From: RYN-230 sp963718305
Lineage (GTDB): Bacteria > Actinomycetota > Actinomycetes > Streptosporangiales > Streptosporangiaceae
Direction of reading: 5' to 3'
DNA length: 64,000 bases
Assembly (NCBI GenBank): GCA_963718305.1
Contig: CAVQZG010000012.1
Coordinates: forward strand, 186,001-250,000
Below, in pieces: positions 7,430 to 15,381 of the stretch. A program made the position numbers and the translations under genes. The first letter of the stretch is position 1, and the number at the start of each line of letters is the position of its first letter. The notes beneath the pieces are model-generated. The model ran no database searches and had not been told where the DNA came from. It saw only the letters and a list, made by a program, of their open reading frames with translations.

Positions 7430-8682
7430 GGCGTCCCCGCCTGGGCGCCGGGGACATCCACCGGGACCACGACGCTCACCGTGGTCCCGCCACCCGGCGA
7501 GCTGCGCACCTCGAGCCGGCCGCCGGCCTCCTCGGCCCGGGCCCGCATGCCGGGCAGGCCGTAGCCGCCGGCGGGCTGCCCGGGATCGAAGCCCACCCCG
7601 TCGTCGGTGACCTCCAGGCTGACCTGTCCCTCGCCGTACCGCAGGCGGACCTGCACCTGCCGCGCCCCGGCGTGCTGGCGCACGTTGGCCAGTGCCTCCT
7701 GGCCGACCCGGAGCAGCATGACCTCGGCGGGCCTGGGCAGCGGCACGGCCGGGCCGGTCACCTCGAAGCTGGCCGGCGGGCCCAGGTGCCCGGGCACGGC
7801 GTCGGTCAGCCTGCGCAGCGCGCCGTCCAGCGCGCCCGGCTCCAGGCCGGCCGGGGCCAGCGCGGCCACCAGGGCCCGGGCCTCGGCCAGGTTCTCCCGG
7901 GCGGTCTGCAGAGCCAGCGCGAGATGCCTGCGGGCCGCCGCGGGCTCCCGCCCCACATCCGCGTCGGCCGCCTGGAGCAGCATGATGATGCTGGTGAAAC
8001 CCTGGGCCACGGTGTCGTGGATCTCCCCGGACAGCCGCTGCCGTTCGGCCAGCACGCCGGCCTTCCGGTTGGCCTGGGCCAGCTCGGCCCGGGTCTGGCC
8101 GAGCTCGGAGATCAGGCTGGCCCGCTCGTAGCTCTGGGCGATGATCCGGAACACCCACACGCCGAACGCGACCGAGAACGCGGCGGTCAGCACGGCCGAG
8201 GCGACCAGCGTGGTCAGCTCGCCGGGACCCGCCCCGTTGACCAGGGCCAGCGCGACCGGCGTGAGGTTGAGGACGACGACGGCACCGACCGCCCAGCGGA
8301 ACGGGACGGCCAGGAAGCACTGCGGGCCCAGGGCCAGCAGCACCCAGGTCTCGATGTATCCCTGGCTGGACGCGATGATGAACAGGATCCACAGCCCGGC
8401 CAGGTAGATCAGGCCCCGGGCCAGGCTGTCCTCGCCGTAGTGCAGGGTGCGCCGGTGCAGCGCGTACCAGGGGGCCATGGCGGCCAGCGCCCCGCAGGAG
8501 ACGGCCAGGTTCGAGGCCGGCCGGTTCTGCTGGGCCTCCACCGCGATGACCAGGACGAGCACGCCGACCAGGATGATCCCGTAGTACCTGTCCCAGCCCC
8601 GGGCGCCGCCATCCCAGGCGTGCCCGCCCGGTGGGGCGCGGTTCACGGGCGGGGCGGGGCTCACCGGCGGGACCGGGCTCAC
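7426..8682 (-). CDS. Sensor histidine kinase, NarL-associated (HisKA_3) type
   Basis: 418 residues from GTG 8682, which overlaps the permease stop as GTGA; that coupling decides the start. Residues 1-30 are Pro-rich, about five or six membrane helices follow (roughly 33-180), then a coiled-coil linker, the dimerisation/phosphotransfer helix with His222 in SGEIHDTVAQGF, and a C-terminal HATPase_c domain (DDGVGFDPG, GYGLPGMRARAEEAGG). The membrane sensor has almost no extracellular loop, as in intramembrane-sensing kinases linked to ABC exporters. It presumably phosphorylates the adjacent response regulator in response to a membrane-active compound carried by the transporter. Confidence 0.92.
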   Translation of the reverse strand: MSPVPPVSPAPPVNRAPPGGHAWDGGARGWDRYYGIILVGVLVLVIAVEAQQNRPASNLAVSCGALAAMAPWYALHRRTLHYGEDSLARGLIYLAGLWILFIIASSQGYIETWVLLALGPQCFLAVPFRWAVGAVVVLNLTPVALALVNGAGPGELTTLVASAVLTAAFSVAFGVWVFRIIAQSYERASLISELGQTRAELAQANRKAGVLAERQRLSGEIHDTVAQGFTSIIMLLQAADADVGREPAAARRHLALALQTARENLAEARALVAALAPAGLEPGALDGALRRLTDAVPGHLGPPASFEVTGPAVPLPRPAEVMLLRVGQEALANVRQHAGARQVQVRLRYGEGQVSLEVTDDGVGFDPGQPAGGYGLPGMRARAEEAGGRLEVRSSPGGGTTVSVVVPVDVPGAQAGTP

Positions 8683-9563
8683 TCGCGGTCCAGCCAGCGG
8701 AACGTTGTCAGGCACAAGACCAAGCCTGCGACGAACCAGGCCCCGAGCACCAGCGCGATCTTGCCGGATTCCCAGCTGCCGGCCGGCTCGGCCACGGCCG
8801 CGGCGGCGGGCAGGAAGACCGAGCGCAGGCCCTGGCACAGCCACTTCAGCGGGAACAGCGCGGCCACCTGCTGCAGCACCGGCGGCAGGTCACGGAACAC
8901 GAAGTACACGCCCGAGATGAACGACAGCACCAGGTAGGGCAGGCTGAACACCGCCGAGGAGCCGCGGGTACTGCGGGGCAGGCTGCTCAGGGCCAGGCCG
9001 AGCACGGCGCACGTCGCGGTGCCCAGCACGAACACCCAGCCGAGGGTGACCCAGCGGCCCGCGGTGCCGGGCAGCCGCAACCCGAATGCGGCCGCGCCCA
9101 CGCCGAGCAGCAGCCCGGCCTCGGCGGCCGCGACGGCCAGCGCGCTGATGGCCTTGCCCGCGAAATAGGCGGCGGGCGGCATGGGCGTGCCCGCCAGCCG
9201 GGTCAGCGTCCCGTCCGCCCGGTCCGCGGCCACGCTCGCGCCCACGTTCACGAACGTGGCGGACATGATGCCGCTGGCGATGATCCCGGCCGTGAAGTAC
9301 TGCCGGAAGGCCACCCCGGTGGACCCGATCGTGCCGTGGAACACCTCCCCGAACACCACGAGCAGGATGACCGGGAGGGAGAACGTGAAGATCACCGATT
9401 CGCGGTCGCGGAAGAACGAGGTGATCTCGAGGTGACCGCGGGACAGGCTGGTGCGCAGCAGCGAGGGCAATGCTGGCTGGTCACGGGCGGGCTGGGCCGG
9501 GGCTGGTGCGGGCGGGGCGGCTGAGGGCAGGAGGCGCGAAGACGGGGCTGATGGGGTGGTCAC
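8679..9563 (-). CDS. ABC-2 type exporter permease
   Basis: 294 residues from GTG 9563. A Pro/Ala-rich cytoplasmic N-terminus of about 45 residues is followed by six membrane segments and the ABC-2 pattern: an amphipathic segment near FFRDRESVIFTFSLPVILLV, a coupling region VAADRADGTLTRLAGTPMPP, and a last cluster SGVYFVFRDLPPVLQQVAALFPL. It overlaps the ATPase gene by GTGA upstream and the kinase gene by GTGA downstream, so the four genes form one translationally coupled operon. It probably exports a lipophilic drug or lipid, in the manner of Lnr/Drr-type systems; the substrate is unknown. Confidence 0.9.
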   Translation of the reverse strand: MTTPSAPSSRLLPSAAPPAPAPAQPARDQPALPSLLRTSLSRGHLEITSFFRDRESVIFTFSLPVILLVVFGEVFHGTIGSTGVAFRQYFTAGIIASGIMSATFVNVGASVAADRADGTLTRLAGTPMPPAAYFAGKAISALAVAAAEAGLLLGVGAAAFGLRLPGTAGRWVTLGWVFVLGTATCAVLGLALSSLPRSTRGSSAVFSLPYLVLSFISGVYFVFRDLPPVLQQVAALFPLKWLCQGLRSVFLPAAAAVAEPAGSWESGKIALVLGAWFVAGLVLCLTTFRWLDRE

Positions 9564-10465
9564 GGGGTGTCCTCCGGGGTGTCGGGGCCGGGCGGCGCCA
9601 CGCCGATCAGCCGCAGGTAGGTGTCTTCCAGCGAGGGCCGGGTGACGGTGAGGCCCGGGATCTCGCCGTCCGGCCCGGCGGCCCGGGCGGCCAGGGCGGC
9701 CACCAGCCGGGCCGGCCTGGCCGTCTGCTCATGGCGCGGAACGCCGTGCTCCAGCCAGCTCACCGTGGCGGCCGCGGTGTCGCGCCCGGCCAGGGCCGCG
9801 GGCGGCCCGGCCGCCACGATCCGCCCGGCGACCAGCACCGCCACCCGGGCGGCCAGGGCCTCCGCCTCGTCCAGGTAGTGCGTGCTGAGCAGGATCGTGG
9901 TGCCGCCCGCCGCGAGCTGCCGGATCAGGGCCCAGAACTGCCGCCGCGCGGCCGGGTCAAGCCCCGTGGTCGGCTCGTCCAGGACCAGCAGCTCGGGGCG
10001 GCCCAGCAGGCCGAGCGCGAGATCCACCCGGCGGCGCTGGCCGCCCGACAGCCGGCGCAGCCGGGTGCCGGCCTGCCCGGCCAGGCCCACGGCGGCGGCC
10101 AGGTCGGCGGGGTCCCGCGGGTCGGGGTAATAGCCGGCCAGGTGCCGGAGTACCTCGCGCACGGTCAGCTCGCCGAAGTCGCTGGCCTGCTGGGGCACGA
10201 TGCCGATCCGGGCCCGCCAGTCCCGGCCCGCCTCCGCGGGGTCGGTGCCCAGCACGGCCACGTCGCCGGCGTCGCGGCGCCGGTATCCGGTGAGGATCTG
10301 CACCGTGGTGGTCTTGCCCGCCCCGTTGGGCCCGAGCAGCGCGACGATCTCTCCGGCACCGATCTCCAGGTCCAGGCCGTTTAGCGCGGCCACCTCGCGG
10401 TAGCGGTCAGGCCGGTACACCTTGCGGAGCCCGCGGACCCGGACGGCCGGTGATGTTGCTGTCAT
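9560..10465 (-). CDS. ABC exporter ATP-binding protein
   Basis: 301 residues. Walker A is GPNGAGKTTT, the signature is LSGGQRRRVDLALGLLG, Walker B is LLVLDEPTTGLDP, and the H-loop is STHYLDEAEALAARV. It is a drug/antibiotic-type exporter ATPase pairing with the ABC-2 permease that follows, with which it overlaps by GTGA. ATG 10465 is preferred over ATG 10504, because family members begin a few residues before VRVRGLRKVYRP and because CATTCT lies 6 bp upstream as a weak leaderless-type -10. First gene of the exporter and two-component operon. Confidence 0.9.
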   Translation of the reverse strand: MTATSPAVRVRGLRKVYRPDRYREVAALNGLDLEIGAGEIVALLGPNGAGKTTTVQILTGYRRRDAGDVAVLGTDPAEAGRDWRARIGIVPQQASDFGELTVREVLRHLAGYYPDPRDPADLAAAVGLAGQAGTRLRRLSGGQRRRVDLALGLLGRPELLVLDEPTTGLDPAARRQFWALIRQLAAGGTTILLSTHYLDEAEALAARVAVLVAGRIVAAGPPAALAGRDTAAATVSWLEHGVPRHEQTARPARLVAALAARAAGPDGEIPGLTVTRPSLEDTYLRLIGVAPPGPDTPEDTP

Positions 10466-10555
10466 GATCCGAGAATGGGCCGGGCGGGGCGGGCCGCGCG
10501 TCACCCGGCTGGCCAGGCTGGGGTCAGCCGATCGGTGGACACCTGAGGCGCAACG

Positions 10556-10561
10556 TAGGCT
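10556..10561 (+). promoter_or_regulatory. TAGGCT -10-like element upstream of moaA
   Basis: TAGGCT is followed 8 bases later by ATG 10570 and contains GTG 10564 in the gap. The same hexamer stands 7 bp before the starts of dop and helY. A transcript beginning around 10568 would be nearly leaderless for ATG 10570, which is in the moaA frame but closed by TGA at 10603-10605. Confidence 0.45.
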
Positions 10562-10569
10562 GGGTGAGC

Positions 10570-10605
10570 ATGTGGGCGTTTCGCCCGGCAGATGAAGGGT
10601 GGTGA
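10570..10605 (+). CDS. Short ORF in frame with moaA, closed by TGA
   Basis: ATG 10570 opens an 11-residue peptide MWAFRPADEGW that ends in TGA at 10603-10605. The next codons in the same frame run straight into moaA without an ATG, GTG or TTG. A GTG at 10602 overlaps the TGA (GTGA) but is in another frame. It may be a leader peptide, the true moaA N-terminus interrupted by a nonsense or recoded codon, or an artefact of a base error nearby. Confidence 0.3.
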   Translation: MWAFRPADEGW

Positions 10606-11619
10606 GGTCCCGTTCCCGCCGACTCCCGCGCGCTCGCCGACTCCTACGGGCGGGTCGCGACCGACCTGCGGATATCGCTCACCGACCGGTGCAACCTGCG
10701 CTGCTCGTACTGCATGCCGCCGGAGGGCCTGGAGTGGCTGCCCAACCCGGCGCTGCTGTCCGACGACGAGCTGGTCCGGCTGGCCCGGATCGGGGTGCAG
10801 CGCCTGGGTATCACCGAGATCCGGTTCACCGGCGGCGAGCCGCTGCTGCGCCGGGGCCTGCCGGGCATCGTGGCGCGGACCGCGGAGCTGCGGCCCCGGC
10901 CGGAGATCTCGATGACCACGAACGGGATCGGGCTGGTCCGGCTGGCCGACCCGCTGCGCGCCGCGGGGCTGGACCGCATCAACGTCTCGCTGGACACGCT
11001 GAACCCGGAGACCTTCCGCAGCCTGTCCCGCCGGAACCGGCTCGACGACGTGCTGGCCGGAATGGCCGCGGCCGCCGCGGCCGGCCTGCGGCCGGTCAAG
11101 GTCAACGCGGTGCTGATGCGCGGCCTCAACGACGGCGAAGCCCCCGAGCTGCTCCAGTACTGCCTGGACCGGGGGTATGAGCTGCGGTTCATCGAGCAGA
11201 TGCCGCTGGACGCGCAGCACGGGTGGCGACGGGAGAACATGGTCACCGCGGACGAGATCCTCGACGCGCTGACCCCGCACTTCAAGCTCACCGCGGCCGA
11301 CCCCGGGGAGCGCGGGTCCGCCCCGGCGGAGACGTTCCTGGTGGACGGCGGCCCGGCGCGGGTCGGCGTGATCGGCTCGGTCACCCGGCCGTTCTGCGGT
11401 ACCTGCGACCGGGTCCGGCTGACCGCCGACGGCCAGGTCCGCAACTGCCTGTTCGCCCGGGACGAGAGCAACCTGCGCGACCCGCTGCGCCACGGGGCCA
11501 GCGACGACGAGCTGGCCGGGATCTGGCTGCGGGCCGTCGCGGCCAAGCTGCCCGGGCACGGCATCAACAACCCGGGATTCCTGCAGCCCGCCCGGCCGAT
11601 GTCCGCGATCGGCGGCTGA
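10606..11619 (+). CDS. moaA: GTP 3',8-cyclase MoaA (start codon unresolved)
   Basis: Radical-SAM enzyme that converts GTP to the cyclic precursor of molybdopterin. The N-terminal cluster motif CNLRCSYC lies just before the ATG at 10714, so that ATG cannot be the true start. The second cluster, CGTCDRVR with a third Cys about 13 residues on (VRNC), is present, and the protein ends in the essential double glycine (MSAIGG). Codons from 10606 encode GPVPADSRALADSYGRVATD, a normal MoaA N-terminus, but there is no ATG, GTG or TTG between the TGA at 10603 and the CNLRC motif. Coordinates therefore start at the first codon after that TGA. Dropping one C from a CCC run would join the frame to GTG 10602. 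The mobA-like gene follows 12 bp downstream. Confidence 0.85.
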   Translation, partial: GPVPADSRALADSYGRVATDLRISLTDRCNLRCSYCMPPEGLEWLPNPALLSDDELVRLARIGVQRLGITEIRFTGGEPLLRRGLPGIVARTAELRPRPEISMTTNGIGLVRLADPLRAAGLDRINVSLDTLNPETFRSLSRRNRLDDVLAGMAAAAAAGLRPVKVNAVLMRGLNDGEAPELLQYCLDRGYELRFIEQMPLDAQHGWRRENMVTADEILDALTPHFKLTAADPGERGSAPAETFLVDGGPARVGVIGSVTRPFCGTCDRVRLTADGQVRNCLFARDESNLRDPLRHGASDDELAGIWLRAVAAKLPGHGINNPGFLQPARPMSAIGG

Positions 11620-11631
11620 CCGGGAGGGCCA

Positions 11632-12258
11632 GTGCCGGCTCCTGCGCACCTGTTCGACGCGGTCGTCCTGGCCGGCGGCCGCGGCACGCGGCTGGGCGGG
11701 GCGGACAAGCCCGGGCTCATCGTGGGCGACCAGACCCTGCTCGGCTCGGTGGTGTCCGCGGTGACCTCGGCCGGGGCGGACCGGATCGTCGTGGTCGGCC
11801 CGGAGCGCCCGGGCGCCGGTGGACGGATCAGGTACGCCCGGGAGGACCCGCCGGGCCGCGGGCCGGTCGCCGCGCTGGCGTGCGGGCTGGAGCAGGTGTC
11901 CGCGCCCGCCGTCGTCCTGCTCGCGGCCGACCTGCCGTTCCTGCGGCCGGCGCACATCACGCGGCTGCTCACCGCGCTGGCCGACCCGGAGGTCCGCGGC
12001 GTGGTGCTGCTGGATGATTCCGCGCGCCCGCAGTGGCTGGTCAGCGGCTGGGCCGCGGCCGGGCTGCGGGGCGCCCTGGCCCGGTACCCGGGGAGCTCAC
12101 TGGGGGGGCTGCTCGGCCCGCTGGACCCGACGCTGCTGCCCGACGAGACGGCGCCGGGGGAGCCACCCGGCTGGCTCGACTGCGACACCGCCGGTGATCT
12201 GCGCCGGGCGCGAATGTGGGCCACCCGGGCTCAGGGCGAACAGGAGGCAACCCGGTGA
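11632..12258 (+). CDS. mobA: Molybdenum cofactor guanylyltransferase-like NTP transferase (MobA family)
   Basis: 208 residues from GTG 11632, preceded by GGGAGG 6 bp upstream. The N-terminal nucleotidyltransferase motif LAGGRGTRLGGADKP is the MobA signature, with LLAADLPFLRP as the metal-binding DxP region. MobA attaches GMP to Mo-molybdopterin in the cytoplasm; position after moaA supports a molybdenum-cofactor role. The protein is at the short end for MobA and has a Gly/Pro-rich C-terminal segment. It overlaps the next gene by GTGA. Confidence 0.83.
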   Translation: MPAPAHLFDAVVLAGGRGTRLGGADKPGLIVGDQTLLGSVVSAVTSAGADRIVVVGPERPGAGGRIRYAREDPPGRGPVAALACGLEQVSAPAVVLLAADLPFLRPAHITRLLTALADPEVRGVVLLDDSARPQWLVSGWAAAGLRGALARYPGSSLGGLLGPLDPTLLPDETAPGEPPGWLDCDTAGDLRRARMWATRAQGEQEATR

Positions 12259-12581
12259 ACACGCTGGACGAGTGGGCCGCGGCGGTCTGCGCCGAGCTGG
12301 GCCTGGATCCGGCCGCCCTGGACCCGCGGCTGGTCCTCGACCTGGCCCGCGACGTCGCGCACGGCGTGGCCCGCCCCGCCGCCCCGCTCACGGCCTACCT
12401 GCTGGGCGTGGCCGTGGGCCAGGGCCGGGCGCCCGCCGAGTCGGCCGCGCGGATCAGCCAGCTGGCGGCGCGCTGGGCCCCGGCCGAGGGGCCACCCGCA
12501 GAGAGGCCACCGGGAGAGGGGCCACCGGCCGGGGGTATCCAGGCCGCGGGGACCCCGGCGGAGGTGGCGCCCCGCGAATGA
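12255..12581 (+). CDS. DUF6457-type small protein of the molybdenum cofactor operon
   Basis: 108 residues from GTG 12255, overlapping the mobA stop, with CAGGAGG 6 bp upstream. The first 75 residues (NTLDEWAAAVCAELGLDP..., LDLARDVAHGVARPAAPLTAYLLGVAVGQG) match the small helical protein that follows mobA in many actinomycetes, called DUF6457 as I recall it. Its function is unknown; linkage suggests a role in molybdenum cofactor assembly or binding. The C-terminal 30 residues are low-complexity Pro/Glu/Gly encoded by three imperfect 15-bp repeats (about 12480-12530), probably a recent expansion. Confidence 0.7.
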   Translation: MNTLDEWAAAVCAELGLDPAALDPRLVLDLARDVAHGVARPAAPLTAYLLGVAVGQGRAPAESAARISQLAARWAPAEGPPAERPPGEGPPAGGIQAAGTPAEVAPRE

Positions 12582-12707
12582 TCCATCAATCTGGTCGATG
12601 AATCGCTGAGGTCTTTGGCATTGGCGCTAATGGGTCCGGCTTCCTTACCGTGGAGGGGTACGCCGCTCACCGCGGAGCGGTCCGCCGCAGCTCCCAGGAG
12701 GTGACCG

Positions 12708-13310
12708 ATGCCACTCGCCACCGTTCCCGCCCTCGTCCCGCCCCTGGGACGCGCTGCCGCGCCGGCTTCGGAATCGGCCAGCCGGTGCCCGGCCGACCTC
12801 CTCACGGCCCTGCGCCGGGCCGTCCGGCAGCGCGGCGACTGGGACCAGACCTCGCGGCGGGTGGCCCGGGCCCTGCGCCGCCACCTGCCCGGGCCGGAGA
12901 TCCTCACCGCCGCCGAGCGGGAAGGTGATCCCTCGGCCTACCAGCAGCATCTGATGCACGCCGAGCCGGACGGCTCGTTCTCGGTCGTCGGGCTGGTGTG
13001 GCGGCCAGGCCAGATCACGCCGATCCACGACCACGTCACCTGGTGCGTGATAGGCGTGCTCCAGGGGACCGAGTACGAGGAGCTTTTCGCCCTGCGCGAG
13101 GGCGGGACCGTGCTGGCGGAGGTCGGCACGAACGCCGGCGCCCCCGGTGACGTGTCCGGCTTCGCGCCGCCCGGGGACATCCACCGGGTCCGCAACCGCG
13201 GCGCCGAGGTCGCGATCTCGCTGCACGTGTACGGCGCGGACATCTCCCGGCTGGGTTCCAGCGTCCGGCGGATCTACGACCTGCCGGTGCGCACCGCCCC
13301 GGCCCGCTAA
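12708..13310 (+). CDS. Cysteine dioxygenase type I (cupin)
   Basis: 200 residues from ATG 12708 with CAGGAGG 7 bp upstream. The core has the cupin iron ligands in TPIHDHVTWC (H-x-H) and a third His in PPGDIHRVRN, with the intervening LQGTEYEELF, as in bacterial cysteine dioxygenases. It would oxidise cysteine, or a related thiol such as 3-mercaptopropionate, to the sulfinate using O2 and Fe(II). The N-terminal 25 residues are low-complexity. It stands alone 126 bp after the molybdenum cofactor genes; sulfite from cysteine sulfinate would be a substrate for a molybdenum sulfite oxidase, a plausible but unproven link. Confidence 0.85.
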   Translation: MPLATVPALVPPLGRAAAPASESASRCPADLLTALRRAVRQRGDWDQTSRRVARALRRHLPGPEILTAAEREGDPSAYQQHLMHAEPDGSFSVVGLVWRPGQITPIHDHVTWCVIGVLQGTEYEELFALREGGTVLAEVGTNAGAPGDVSGFAPPGDIHRVRNRGAEVAISLHVYGADISRLGSSVRRIYDLPVRTAPAR

Positions 13311-13473
13311 CCCCGCCCTTCACCGCCTCCGGGTTCCGTGCCGGGGGCGGCTTACCGTGACGAGGTCTTCGTTGCGGCTGACTCGTGCACCCCGCCTGAC
13401 CTGCAGCCGGGCGCCCGCCTGAGCCAGCGCATCCCCGGTCTGCGATCCCAGGGCTTGCCTTCCGATGCATTCC

Positions 13474-13481
13474 GATATATC
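13474..13481. promoter_or_regulatory. GATATATC palindrome upstream of padR
   Basis: An AT-rich patch (about 13466-13498) in a GC-rich 250-bp leader contains the perfect palindrome GATATATC, and GATA is followed 11 bp later by TATC. PadR-family proteins often bind such inverted repeats and autoregulate, so this is a candidate operator. It could equally be the -10 region of the padR promoter. Confidence 0.3.
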
Positions 13482-13560
13482 TTTGAGCTATCCAGTAAGG
13501 CAGAAGAGCTCCTGGGCAGTCCAGTCAGAGCCCTGCCACCAGACCAAGGAAGTGAACACA

Positions 13561-14244
13561 ATGCGACACAGTGAACCCTGGGGAGGCCCAGGAGACGAGC
13601 AAGAAGAAGTGTGGGGCCACCGTCACGGTCCGCGCCGGCGTCCCGTCCGCGGGCCCGGGGGACCGGGCGGACGTGGCGGCTGGGGCAGGGCCGAGGCAGT
13701 GCCCGCCGGCGGGCCGGACTTCGGTCCGTGGTTCGGCGGCCCGCGGATGCGCGGGCCCCGGGTCAAGCGCGGCGACGTCCGGGCGGCAGCCCTCGCGCTG
13801 CTGGCCGACGGCCCCCGCAACGGCTACCAGATCATCCAGGAGATCAGCGAGCGCAGCAGCGGGCTGTGGAAGCCCAGCCCCGGGTCGGTGTACCCGGCGC
13901 TCCAGCAACTGGAGGACGAGGGCCTGATCGCGGCCACGACGGGCGAAGGCGGCCGCCGGGCGTTCGAGCTCACCGAGGAGGGCCGCAGCTACGTGGCGGC
14001 GCACCCGGACGAGCTGCAGGCGCCCTGGGACCTGGTGGCCAAGTCGGTCGGTGGTGACACGATCGAGATGCGCCGGCTGTTCGGCACCGTCGCGATGGCG
14101 GCGATGCAGGTGGTCCGGGTGGGCAACAACGCCCAGGTCGCCCAGGCGCAGCAGATCCTCACCGATGCGCGCCGGAAGCTGTACCAGATCCTGGCCGCTG
14201 AAGACGAGCAGGCCGAGGACGGCAGCGACCAGCCCGCCGAGTAG
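13561..14244 (+). CDS. PadR-family transcriptional regulator
   Basis: 227 residues from ATG 13561, preceded by AAGGAAG about 8 bp upstream. After a Gly/Arg/Pro-rich disordered region of about 65 residues, the winged helix-turn-helix appears: DVRAAALALLADGPRNGYQI, then KPSPGSVYPALQQLEDEGLI and the wing. A C-terminal helical dimerisation segment follows (residues about 170-215). PadR regulators next to DrrAB-type ABC exporters usually repress them until drug is bound. The exporter genes follow after 75 bp, with a TAGGCT-like -10 in the gap. An in-frame ATG at 13465 would extend the protein through the AT-rich promoter and is unlikely. Confidence 0.9.
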   Translation: MRHSEPWGGPGDEQEEVWGHRHGPRRRPVRGPGGPGGRGGWGRAEAVPAGGPDFGPWFGGPRMRGPRVKRGDVRAAALALLADGPRNGYQIIQEISERSSGLWKPSPGSVYPALQQLEDEGLIAATTGEGGRRAFELTEEGRSYVAAHPDELQAPWDLVAKSVGGDTIEMRRLFGTVAMAAMQVVRVGNNAQVAQAQQILTDARRKLYQILAAEDEQAEDGSDQPAE

Positions 14245-14325
14245 GCAACGCCGGGGCCTAGCCGCGGTGAGTCGGGAGACCATCGCGGCTAGGCTCTGCT
14301 TGGACTAAGCAGGAGGCGCGTGAGA

Positions 14326-15381
14326 GTGGCAACACAGGCAGGCGCAGACGGGGCCGGTGAGCCGGCCCCGGCCCCGGCCGGCGGCGTGCAGCTGGAGACC
14401 CGGCCGCCCGCGGTGGTCGTGTCCGGGCTGGCCAAGAGCTATGGGGACATCGAGGCGGTGCGCGGCATCGACTTCGAGGTCGCGGCGGGGGAGACGTTCG
14501 GCTTCCTGGGACCCAACGGGGCCGGGAAGTCCACCACCATCAAGATTCTTTGCACCCTGGCCCGGCCGACCTCCGGGCGGGCCACCGTGGCCGGCCACGA
14601 CGTGGTCAGCGAGCGGGACGCGGTGCGCCGCAACATCGGGCTGGTGTTCCAGGACACCACGCTGGACAACTATCTGTCCGGGGCCCAGAACCTCCGCTTC
14701 CACGCGGAGCTGTACGCGGTCCCGTCCGCGGCGGTCGCGCCGCGGATGAAGCAGGTGCTCGACATGGTCGGGTTGTGGGACCGAAAGGACAGCCTGGTCA
14801 GTACGTACTCGGGCGGCATGCAGCGGCGGCTGGAGATCGCCCGCGGCCTGCTGCACGCGCCGCACGTGCTGTTCCTGGACGAGCCGACCGTGGGCCTGGA
14901 CCCGCAGACCCGCTCGTCGATCTGGGAGTACATCAACGACCTCAAGCGCCGGGAAGACATCACGATCTTCCTGACCACGCACTACATGGATGAGGCCGAG
15001 CACTGCGACCGGATCGCCATCATCGACCACGGGAAGATCGTGGCTATCGACACGCCTGAGGCGCTCAAGGCCAGCGTGGGCAAGGACCGGGTGCAGATCC
15101 AGACCGCCGACGACGCGGCCGCGATCAAGGAGCTGGCCGACGTGTTCAGCCTCGAGGCCGGCATCCACGAAGGGGCAGTGACGTTCTCGGTGGAGTCGGG
15201 AGAGCAGTTCGTGCCCCAGCTCTTCGCCCGGCTCAGTACCCCGATCCAGTCGGTCAGCGTGTCCCGGCCGTCGCTGGACGACGTGTTCATGTCTTACACC
15301 GGGACCACCATCCGGGACGCCGAGGCATCCGGCACCGACCACATGCGGCAGATGGCGCAGCGTTTCCGAGGAAGGCGATGA
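14326..15381 (+). CDS. DrrA-type ABC exporter ATPase
   Basis: 351 residues. GTG 14326 lies 9 bp after AGGAGG; GTG 14320 is only 3 bp away and so less likely. Walker A GPNGAGKSTT, signature YSGGMQRRLEIARGLL, Walker B LFLDEPTVGLDP and H-loop TTHYMDEAEHCDR are all present, followed by a C-terminal domain ending SVSRPSLDDVFMSYTGTTIRD, the conserved tail of the daunorubicin-resistance (DrrA) subfamily. It powers export of a hydrophobic compound through the following permease, whose start overlaps this stop as ATGA. Probably controlled by the PadR gene upstream. Confidence 0.92.
   Translation: MATQAGADGAGEPAPAPAGGVQLETRPPAVVVSGLAKSYGDIEAVRGIDFEVAAGETFGFLGPNGAGKSTTIKILCTLARPTSGRATVAGHDVVSERDAVRRNIGLVFQDTTLDNYLSGAQNLRFHAELYAVPSAAVAPRMKQVLDMVGLWDRKDSLVSTYSGGMQRRLEIARGLLHAPHVLFLDEPTVGLDPQTRSSIWEYINDLKRREDITIFLTTHYMDEAEHCDRIAIIDHGKIVAIDTPEALKASVGKDRVQIQTADDAAAIKELADVFSLEAGIHEGAVTFSVESGEQFVPQLFARLSTPIQSVSVSRPSLDDVFMSYTGTTIRDAEASGTDHMRQMAQRFRGRR

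Noticed and set aside
6743..8392. A 549-codon frame containing the response regulator
   Set aside because: The first 320 residues are an out-of-frame reading of the histidine kinase gene; the real start is GTG 7429 overlapping the kinase stop.
10603..10605. TGA before moaA as a selenocysteine codon
   Set aside because: MoaA has no known Sec form, the peptide before the TGA is not conserved MoaA sequence as far as I can tell, and a one-base homopolymer error explains the frame more simply. Kept as a minor alternative in the findings.
10714..11619. moaA starting at ATG 10714
   Set aside because: This start would remove the CNLRCSYC iron-sulfur motif that is required for activity and encoded immediately upstream.
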